Shown: piece after piece, positions 1-5,041 of the stretch
How the letters are laid out: every line of letters begins with the position of its first letter
Numbering within the stretch: the first letter of the stretch is position 1
Origin: Candidatus Rokuibacteriota bacterium
GTDB taxonomy: Bacteria; JAUVQV01
DNA length: 5,041 nt
NCBI GenBank assembly: GCA_030597995.1
Contig: JAUVQV010000105.1
Coordinates: 1-5,041, forward strand
Direction: 5' to 3'
The notes under the pieces: generated by a model
Database searches by the model: none
What the model saw: the letters and a program-made list of their open reading frames with translations, nothing else
Told to the model about the DNA's origin: nothing
Program-made: the position numbers and the translations under genes

Positions 1-168
1 GTCAGGATCGCCAAGCTTAACGTGGACGAAAACCGCTCTACGGCCTCAACCTACGGCATCCGCGGTATCCCTTCCCTCATCCTTTTCAAAGGCGGTGAGC
101 TTAAGGAGCAGATGGTGGGGGTGCATTCCAAGCAGGAGATCAGCCAGTTGATATCCCGGCATCTGTAG
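1..168 (+). CDS. Thioredoxin, C-terminal part (gene cut by the left window edge)
   Basis: The open frame from base 1 to the TAG at 166-168 gives the last 55 residues of a thioredoxin-fold protein. Visible features are the strand reading KLNVDEN, then TYGIRGIPSLILFKGGEL, which carries the cis-proline loop (Ile-Pro, fragment residues 23-24) that packs against the active site in thioredoxins, and a final helix ending SQLISRHL. This matches the end of a canonical thioredoxin, so the TAG looks like the natural terminus. The CxxC redox motif lies upstream of the window and cannot be checked. Family members reduce cytoplasmic protein disulfides and are recycled by thioredoxin reductase. The next start codon is 9 nt downstream in the same reading frame, which suggests co-transcription and perhaps translational coupling with argD. 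A specialised thioredoxin-like protein cannot be excluded without the N-terminus. Confidence 0.88.
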   Translation, partial: VRIAKLNVDENRSTASTYGIRGIPSLILFKGGELKEQMVGVHSKQEISQLISRHL

Positions 169-177
169 CGTTCGACC

Positions 178-1368
178 ATGGGCTCACCACTGATGAACCG
201 TGCGGCCCGGGTTTTTCTGAACAACTATTACCCGGCACACTTGCTGCTCGTGCGCGGGGAGGGATGCCGGGTCTTCGACGATGCCGGGAATTCGTATCTC
301 GACCTGGTTGGAGGCATCGCCGTCAACAGCCTCGGTCACTGCCACCCGGAGGTCGTCGAGGCCATCCGGAGTCAATGCGGCACACTGATGCATGTCTCCA
401 ACCTCTACCAGCATCCTCTCCAGGTGCGCCTGGCGGAACTGTTAACTGACCATTTTCCCGGCGGGCGGGCCTTTTTCTGCAACAGCGGGGCCGAGGCCAA
501 CGAGGCCGCCATCAAGCTGGCTCGCAAGTTTTCAAGCGACCGTTTCGGGCCGGAGCGGCCGGTCATCATCACCGCATTAAACTCTTTTCACGGGAGAACG
601 CTCGCTTCTCTTACCGCATCCGGTCAGTCGAAATATCACAAAGGGTTCAGTCCCCTGGTGCCGGGATTCCGCTATGTCCCCTACGATGATCTGACGGCCC
701 TGGGGAAGGCTGCGGGCGAAGACGTCTGCGCCGTCCTCCTGGAGACGATTCAGGGGGAGGGAGGAGTGGTGGTCCCCTCGGAGGGGTACCTGCGGGGAGT
801 AGCGGAAATCTGCCGTCGTCGTGGGTGCCTCTTGATGGTCGATGAAGTGCAGACCGGCTTGGGGAGGACAGGAAGCTTCTTCGACCACCACCACGAGGGA
901 ATCCTGCCCGACGTCATCACCATTTCCAAGTCCCTGGGTGGAGGCCTCCCGCTCGGGGCCATGCTGGCCCGGGGAGAAGCGGCCGAGGCCTTTGAGCCGG
1001 GAAGCCACGCCTCCACCTTCGGGGGCAACCCGGTCGCCTGCGCCGCAGCCCTGGGTTTCCTGGAAAACCTTCTTGCGGGAAATTATATCGAGAAAGCCCG
1101 CGAAGTGGGAGGGTTCTTCCGCTCCGGGCTCGTCACCCTGGCAGAGCGTCAGCCGCGCATCATCGATGTGCGCGGCCGTGGCCTGCTGCTGGCGGCAGAG
1201 CTGTCGATCGAAGCCAAGCCTCTGGTGGCCGCCGCTCTCAAGAGGGGGTATTTGTTAAACGCGGTCCAGGATAAGGTGTTACGGTTTACCCCGCCGCTCA
1301 TTATCACTCGCGAGGAGATCACGGATTTTTTAGCACTTCTGGAAGAACTGCTCCGGGAGCCTGTGTAA
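178..1368 (+). CDS. argD: Acetylornithine aminotransferase (class III PLP aminotransferase)
   Basis: A 396-residue protein, the usual ArgD length. It is a cytoplasmic PLP enzyme that converts N-acetylglutamate 5-semialdehyde and glutamate to N2-acetylornithine and 2-oxoglutarate in arginine synthesis. In many bacteria the same enzyme also serves as succinyl-diaminopimelate aminotransferase for lysine. Visible motifs are GGIAVNSLGHCHP (about 45-57), the phosphate-binding NSGAEANEAA (from N102), SFHGRT (H138), ETIQGEGGV (about 189-197), VDEVQTGLGRTG with the PLP-pyridine Asp at D222, ISKSLGGG with the Schiff-base Lys K251, STFGGNP (279-285) and RFTPPLI near the C-terminus. No catalytic residue is missing. 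The start is uncertain: ATG 178 gives MGSPLMNRAA, while ATG 193 gives MNRAARVF, closer to the usual ArgD start. Neither has a recognisable Shine-Dalgarno. The gene follows thioredoxin by 9 nt and precedes pdxA by 50 nt. Other class III enzymes (ornithine or GABA aminotransferase) are possible, but the motif set and length favour ArgD. Confidence 0.92.
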   Translation: MGSPLMNRAARVFLNNYYPAHLLLVRGEGCRVFDDAGNSYLDLVGGIAVNSLGHCHPEVVEAIRSQCGTLMHVSNLYQHPLQVRLAELLTDHFPGGRAFFCNSGAEANEAAIKLARKFSSDRFGPERPVIITALNSFHGRTLASLTASGQSKYHKGFSPLVPGFRYVPYDDLTALGKAAGEDVCAVLLETIQGEGGVVVPSEGYLRGVAEICRRRGCLLMVDEVQTGLGRTGSFFDHHHEGILPDVITISKSLGGGLPLGAMLARGEAAEAFEPGSHASTFGGNPVACAAALGFLENLLAGNYIEKAREVGGFFRSGLVTLAERQPRIIDVRGRGLLLAAELSIEAKPLVAAALKRGYLLNAVQDKVLRFTPPLIITREEITDFLALLEELLREPV

Positions 1369-1407
1369 CGGGCCACGGCCCTGTACATCACACACGTTAT
1401 TCGCGGC

Positions 1408-1412
1408 AGGAG
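1408..1412 (+). promoter_or_regulatory. Shine-Dalgarno for pdxA
   Basis: AGGAG followed by six bases and then ATG at 1419 is a near-ideal ribosome binding site. It fixes the pdxA start and contrasts with argD and the RNase J gene, which have no visible Shine-Dalgarno. Confidence 0.8.
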
Positions 1413-1418
1413 AAGATC

Positions 1419-2426
1419 ATGATTCCCCTCGTCGGCCTTACCATGGGCGACCCCGCCGGGATCGGCCCTGAAATCATCATCAAAGCCCTGGCGTCGCGAG
1501 CGGTCTGGTCCGCCTGTCGGCCCCTCGTTATCGGCCAGAAGCGGGTGTTGGAAGATACCGCCCGGCGCCTGGGTTCCCGCCTGAGGTTCGAGGTTGCCTC
1601 GGCTTCAGCGCTGCCTGTCGCACGAAGAGGCCTTTGCCTCCTGGTCGAGAGCGGTCCCCGCGCCTCGGCGCCCCCTCGCCTGGGCCGTCCCTCCGCCGCC
1701 GGGGGGCGTGCGGCCCTCGCGGCTATCGAAGCGGCGGTGACGCTGGCTCTCCGGGGCAGGATCCAGGCCATCGTCACTGCTCCGGTCAGCAAGGAAGGGC
1801 TCCGGAGAGCCGGGAGCCCTTTCGCAGGGCACACCGAGATGCTGGCCTCCCTCACGGGGGCAAAAAGATACGCCATGATGCTCGTGGGTGGACCGCTCCG
1901 GGTCAGCCTGGCAACCATCCACATCCCCCTGCGGGAGGTCCCCCGTTCTCTCACGCACTCCGGGATCCGAAATGTCATCGAGCTTACCAGGGATGCCATC
2001 CGGCATCTCGGATCCGCCGAGGAGCGGATTGCAGTCTGCGGGCTGAATCCACATGCCGGTGAGTCCGGAATAATGGGAGAGGAGGATCGCAGGATAATTG
2101 CGCCGGCGGTGCGGGCCGCCGCCCGGCGGGGAATCGCGGTTTCAGGCCCCCTCCCCGCCGACACCGTCTTCCACCGCGCCGCCCGCGGGGAATTCGCAGC
2201 AGTAGTAGCCATGTACCACGACCAGGGATTGATACCCCTCAAAACCGTGGCTTTCGACACCGGCGTGAATCTCACCCTGGGCCTGCCTATTATCCGGACT
2301 TCGGTAGACCATGGGACCGCCTACGATCTTGCCGGGAGGGATCTGGCCAGCCCGGCCAGTCTTATCGCGGCCATTACGCTGGCCGCTACCCTAGCCAGGC
2401 GCCGTCTGGAGGATGACTGCGGGTGA
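1419..2426 (+). CDS. pdxA: 4-hydroxythreonine-4-phosphate dehydrogenase
   Basis: A 335-residue protein of normal PdxA length (about 330). PdxA oxidises 4-phosphohydroxy-L-threonine with NAD(P)+. The product decarboxylates to 3-amino-1-hydroxyacetone phosphate, which PdxJ condenses with deoxyxylulose 5-phosphate to give pyridoxine 5'-phosphate. The N-terminus carries LTMGDPAGIGPEI. VTAPVSKEGL and GHTEML (H138) follow. The three metal-binding histidines known in E. coli PdxA have clear counterparts: H168 in TIHIPL, H212 in LNPHAGE and H267 in MYHDQG. The C-terminal SVDHGTAYDLAG (D297, H298) is also intact, so the enzyme should be active. The start is set by AGGAG six bases upstream. The last four bases overlap the rsmA start (GTGA). 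The PdxA2 (D-erythronate 4-phosphate) branch is a possible alternative, but no DUF1537 kinase partner is present and the rsmA neighbour favours true PdxA. Confidence 0.94.
   Translation: MIPLVGLTMGDPAGIGPEIIIKALASRAVWSACRPLVIGQKRVLEDTARRLGSRLRFEVASASALPVARRGLCLLVESGPRASAPPRLGRPSAAGGRAALAAIEAAVTLALRGRIQAIVTAPVSKEGLRRAGSPFAGHTEMLASLTGAKRYAMMLVGGPLRVSLATIHIPLREVPRSLTHSGIRNVIELTRDAIRHLGSAEERIAVCGLNPHAGESGIMGEEDRRIIAPAVRAAARRGIAVSGPLPADTVFHRAARGEFAAVVAMYHDQGLIPLKTVAFDTGVNLTLGLPIIRTSVDHGTAYDLAGRDLASPASLIAAITLAATLARRRLEDDCG
2408..2412 (+). promoter_or_regulatory. Shine-Dalgarno for rsmA, inside the pdxA 3' end
   Basis: GGAGG lies within the last codons of pdxA, ten bases before the GTG at 2423. The spacing is slightly long but usable. 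An ATG at 2413 is in the wrong frame. In the rsmA frame a TGA at 2414-2416 rules out any start further upstream, so this site and the GTG belong together. Confidence 0.65.
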
Positions 2427-3259
2427 GCCCCCCGGTCCCGCTGCGCCCCAAAAAATCCCTCGGGCAACACTTCCTTCGCGACGAGGAAATCCTCGAAACG
2501 ATCCTCCGCACCGCGGCTCTGTCTCCCGCCGACTTGGTCCTCGAGATCGGTGCGGGCGACGGCACATTGACCCGTCCCCTGGGAGAAAAAGCCAAAAGAG
2601 TGATCGCCATCGAGACCGATCGGAGGTGCCTGACGCGGCTCCGCCGTCTCTTTCCCCCCGGCGGCCGGGTCGAAGTTGTGGAGGCCGACATCCTCCAGTA
2701 TGACTTCACTACCCTCAATTCCTTAGCGCCGCTCAAATCGGTCTCCGACCTTCCGTACACCATCGCCACCGCGGTTCTGGACCGCCTGCTCGAAAACCGC
2801 TCCCTCTTCTCCCTTATGGTGCTCATGTTCCAGAAAGAAGTCGCCCTAAGACTGACGGCCTCCCACGGTTCCAAAGCCTTCGGCTCCCTCTCCCTGGCAA
2901 CTCAATACCGGGCCGAGGTGGAACTGATACGCACCGTACCGCCGGGATCCTTTTCACCCCCGCCGCAGGTGGACTCGGCCTTGGTGCGAGTCGTCCCGCG
3001 AGCGTCATCGCTCCTTGCGCCATCCGCTGAGAAGGTCTTCCATCGCCTCATTCGGGCCGGATTCCGCTCGCGACGGAAAACATTCCTGAACTCGTTGTCC
3101 AAGGCCGGATTCCCGCTCCCCGCGAAAACTGTTGCCGCCGCCCTCGAGACGATTGACGCTCCCGCCGCAATCAGAGCCGAGGACCTCAGCTTCGAGGATT
3201 ACCTCATGCTCAGCCGCCGGCTAGCCCCGATAATGCATGATGCAACTCAGACCTGGTAA
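2423..3259 (+). CDS. rsmA: 16S rRNA (adenine1518-N6/adenine1519-N6) dimethyltransferase
   Basis: A 278-residue KsgA/Dim1-family protein. It transfers four methyl groups from S-adenosylmethionine to two adjacent adenines in the 16S rRNA 3' hairpin, late in 30S assembly. Loss of this activity gives kasugamycin resistance in E. coli. Visible are the N-terminal PKKSLGQHFL (10-18), motif I EIGAGDGTLT (41-50), the SAM-ribose acidic residue E64 in AIETD, D89 in EADIL, the target-base motif at 109-112, FQKEVALRLTA, and the C-terminal FSPPPQVDSALV and GFRSRRKTFLNSL. The target-base motif reads DLPY instead of the family's NLPY, and the flanking residues also differ (SDLPYTIATAVL versus a typical GNLPYNIxTPxL). 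GTG at 2423 is effectively forced, because an in-frame TGA sits at 2414-2416 and the conserved region begins nine codons in. The 4-nt overlap with pdxA suggests termination-reinitiation coupling. An Erm-type 23S methyltransferase is unlikely given the KsgA-like C-terminus. Confidence 0.93.
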   Translation: MSPPVPLRPKKSLGQHFLRDEEILETILRTAALSPADLVLEIGAGDGTLTRPLGEKAKRVIAIETDRRCLTRLRRLFPPGGRVEVVEADILQYDFTTLNSLAPLKSVSDLPYTIATAVLDRLLENRSLFSLMVLMFQKEVALRLTASHGSKAFGSLSLATQYRAEVELIRTVPPGSFSPPPQVDSALVRVVPRASSLLAPSAEKVFHRLIRAGFRSRRKTFLNSLSKAGFPLPAKTVAAALETIDAPAAIRAEDLSFEDYLMLSRRLAPIMHDATQTW

Positions 3260-3302
3260 CTCTTAAGTGATAAAACTCCTTATGTTGCCGGGCGTAACAC
3301 GG

Positions 3303-3332
3303 TTGACAGGGGTCGAGACCTTCCTTTAGTAT
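3303..3332 (+). promoter_or_regulatory. Sigma70-type promoter for the RNase J gene
   Basis: A perfect -35 box TTGACA (3303-3308) is followed, after 18 bp, by TAGTAT (3327-3332), which matches four of six bases of TATAAT including the conserved first TA and last T. It sits in the 82-nt gap between rsmA and the RNase J gene, where a promoter would be expected. Transcription would start near 3338-3341, essentially at the ATG at 3342. I see no stem followed by a T-run in 3260-3302, so read-through from the upstream operon may also reach the gene. Confidence 0.6.
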
Positions 3333-3341
3333 CCCGTTCAG

Positions 3342-5009
3342 ATGAACGCCTCTGCCTCGATGCTCGACATTCTCCCCCTCGGCGGTCTGGGCGAGATCGG
3401 CCTCAATATGCTTCTTTTCCATTGCCGGAACCAGATCCTGGTGGTGGATTGCGGGCTGATGTTTCCGGAAGAGGAGCACCTCGGTGTGGACGTGGTGATC
3501 CCGGACTTCTCCTACCTTTTGGCGCACCGGGAAAAGATCCTGGGAATACTTTTGACCCACGGCCACGAGGACCACATCGGCGCCCTCCCCTACCTTCTCG
3601 ATCAGCTTCAGGCGCCCCTCTACGGCACTCGCCTCACCTTGGGCCTCGTCCGGGAGAAACTGCGGGAGTTCGGGCTCGAGGAGCGGGCCGATCTGCACGT
3701 CGTGCAGGCGGGTGAAATCTTGGCCCTGGGAGATTTCCGGGTGGAACCGGTAGCGGTGGCGCACAGTATTGCCGACGGTGTGGGCTTGGGAATCGACACC
3801 CCGGCGGGTCTTTTCGTGCACTCGGGAGACTTCAAGTTGGATTCCCGACCGGTCGACGGCCGCACCACCGACCTCGAGCATTTCCGGGCCTTCGGAGACC
3901 GCGGGGTGGTGGCTCTCCTCTCCGACAGCACCAACGCCGAGCGGGAGGGCACCACCTTGTCCGAGAGCTCGTTGAGGCCCACGTTCCGAAGAATCATCGG
4001 CGAGTCACCAGGCAGAGTGATCGTGGCAACATTTGCCTCCCACATCCACCGCATCCAGCAGGTGGTGGATGTAGCCTCCGAGCTGGGGAAAAAGATTCAT
4101 CTCAATGGCCGCAGTCTGGTGTCCAACGCCCGCATCGCATCCCAACTCGGCTGCCTTCACCTCCCCTCCAGACTCCTCGTCGACGCCGGCACGCTCCGCT
4201 CCCTGCCATCCGACCGGGTAGTCATTCTCACCACCGGGAGTCAGGGGGAACCTCTCTCCGCCCTCTCCCGGATGGCGGTCAACGATCACCGTCAAATCAC
4301 CATCCAGCCCGGCGACACCGTGGTCATCTCGGCCCGGGTGATACCCGGCCACGAGAAGGCCATAGCCAGGACTATCAACCACCTCTTTCAGCGCGGGGCC
4401 CGGGTGCTCTACAGCAAGGTCGCTGACATCCATGTCTCGGGGCACGCCAACCGTGAAGAGTTGAAGACCCTCATAGAGGCGGTCCGCCCCCGCTACCTGA
4501 TCCCGATCCACGGTGAGTACCGCCACCTCGCTCACCACGCGGAACTGGCGGAGCAGGCGTCCCTGCCCCGGAGAAACATCCTCCTGGCGGAAAACGGCAA
4601 CCGGCTCAGATTCGAAAGGGGAGAGGGGAAATTGTCCGGAAAAGTTACCGCCGGCCGGGTGCTGGTAGACGGAAAGGGCTATGGCGACATTCACGACGCC
4701 GTCCTGAAAGACCGCCGACGCCTTGCCCAGGACGGCATCCTGCTGGTAATCATCGGCATTAACAAACAGACTGGAGACTTGGTGGCGGGGCCGGACATCA
4801 TCACCCGGGGCGTGACCTTCGAGGGTGAGAGTCAGCCGCTGATCGATGAAGCCCGTGAAGTTGTCTCCGCCGTCCTGGCAGGGTGCGGGTCGGAGATCAA
4901 GACCGAGTGGGGAGAGGTCCAAATCAAGGTCCGCAAGGCCCTGCGGAGGTACATCGACCGCCGGGTGGAGCGACGCCCGCTGATTCTGCCGACCATTATC
5001 GAGGTGTAA
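3342..5009 (+). CDS. rnj: Ribonuclease J (metallo-beta-lactamase/beta-CASP RNase)
   Basis: A 555-residue protein, the standard RNase J length. RNase J is a cytoplasmic zinc-dependent enzyme with 5'-3' exonuclease and endonuclease activity, acting in mRNA decay and rRNA maturation. The order is PLGGLGEIGLNM (about 12-23), the metal motif THGHEDH (H73, H75, D77, H78), H141, the Asp of HSGDFKLD (D163), SDSTNAE (194-200), the beta-CASP domain with NGRSLVSNARIA and TTGSQGEPLSAL, then VSGHANREEL (H368) and PIHGEYRHL (H390). The C-terminal domain ends in LPTIIEV. All catalytic metal ligands are present. One difference is IPGHE (H337) where IPGNE is usual in the family. An in-frame TAG at 3327-3329 makes ATG 3342 the most upstream ATG available. 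ATG 3360 (MLDILPLGG) is the alternative. Neither has a Shine-Dalgarno. The gene probably has its own promoter, with the transcription start nearly on the ATG. Confidence 0.95.
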   Translation: MNASASMLDILPLGGLGEIGLNMLLFHCRNQILVVDCGLMFPEEEHLGVDVVIPDFSYLLAHREKILGILLTHGHEDHIGALPYLLDQLQAPLYGTRLTLGLVREKLREFGLEERADLHVVQAGEILALGDFRVEPVAVAHSIADGVGLGIDTPAGLFVHSGDFKLDSRPVDGRTTDLEHFRAFGDRGVVALLSDSTNAEREGTTLSESSLRPTFRRIIGESPGRVIVATFASHIHRIQQVVDVASELGKKIHLNGRSLVSNARIASQLGCLHLPSRLLVDAGTLRSLPSDRVVILTTGSQGEPLSALSRMAVNDHRQITIQPGDTVVISARVIPGHEKAIARTINHLFQRGARVLYSKVADIHVSGHANREELKTLIEAVRPRYLIPIHGEYRHLAHHAELAEQASLPRRNILLAENGNRLRFERGEGKLSGKVTAGRVLVDGKGYGDIHDAVLKDRRRLAQDGILLVIIGINKQTGDLVAGPDIITRGVTFEGESQPLIDEAREVVSAVLAGCGSEIKTEWGEVQIKVRKALRRYIDRRVERRPLILPTIIEV

Positions 5010-5041
5010 CAACAGCCGGAGTCCTGAACTTTTTTCCGGAC

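Noticed and set aside
1370..1382. GGGCC/GGCCC palindrome after the argD stop
   Set aside because: The loop is too short for a stable hairpin of useful length and no T-run follows, so it is not a terminator.
1397..2275. A 292-codon open frame on the - strand opposite pdxA
   Set aside because: The translation is low-complexity, rich in Arg, Ala and Ser, with no motif. It is a shadow of pdxA codon usage.
2413..2703. A + strand ATG frame at 2413 overlapping rsmA
   Set aside because: It is out of frame with the rsmA motifs and its translation is Pro/Arg-rich without any domain. The true start is the GTG at 2423.
3260..3302. Possible hairpin GTTGC/GTAAC between rsmA and the RNase J promoter
   Set aside because: It is only a five-pair stem with one wobble, followed by no T-run. 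I do not call it a terminator or riboswitch.
3210..3881. A 223-codon - strand frame spanning the rsmA end, the intergenic gap and the RNase J start
   Set aside because: It runs across the promoter and two real genes, its translation resembles no known family, and it has no supporting start context.
4005..5012. A 335-codon open frame on the - strand opposite the RNase J gene
   Set aside because: It lies wholly over a gene with strong family motifs. Its translation shows no recognisable domain, and long antisense frames are expected in GC-rich coding DNA.
5010..5041. Possible terminator after RNase J (CCGGA/TCCGG inverted repeat with a six-T run)
   Set aside because: The T-run lies in the loop and not after the stem. 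The alternative stem beside it is only about five weak pairs with G-U, and the window ends here.

Overview
This is an ordinary chromosomal housekeeping segment. It is GC-rich (roughly 60% by eye) and densely packed, with every gene on the + strand. Five genes are supported: the 3' end of a thioredoxin gene (1-168), an argD-type acetylornithine aminotransferase (178-1368), pdxA (1419-2426), rsmA/ksgA (2423-3259) and an RNase J gene (3342-5009). I found no mobile elements, CRISPR arrays, RNA genes or convincing terminators, and no previously undescribed system.

Organism: the sequence is bacterial. RNase J together with PdxA (the DXP-dependent vitamin B6 route) argues against an enteric gammaproteobacterium and against a typical Firmicute. 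High GC, close packing and the style of the protein sequences suit Desulfobacterota (the former Deltaproteobacteria) or a neighbouring phylum. This is inference from gene content only, with low to moderate confidence.

Layout: thioredoxin, argD, pdxA and rsmA look like one transcription unit. Trx and argD are 9 nt apart and in the same reading frame, separated only by a TAG stop and three codons. The argD-pdxA gap is 50 nt with a good Shine-Dalgarno, and pdxA and rsmA overlap by 4 nt (GTGA). An 82-nt gap follows with a sigma70-like promoter (TTGACA, 18 bp, TAGTAT), and then RNase J. The predicted transcription start lies almost on the RNase J ATG and there is no Shine-Dalgarno, so that mRNA may be leaderless.

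How the genes relate: PdxA makes a precursor of pyridoxal phosphate, the cofactor used by ArgD. RsmA dimethylates 16S rRNA late in small-subunit assembly, and RNase J matures and degrades RNA. Adjacency of pdxA and rsmA is also known from E. coli (surA-pdxA-rsmA). The points most worth a second look are an Asp in place of the usual Asn in the catalytic NLPY motif of RsmA, the possible leaderless RNase J mRNA, and the in-frame thioredoxin-TAG-argD junction.
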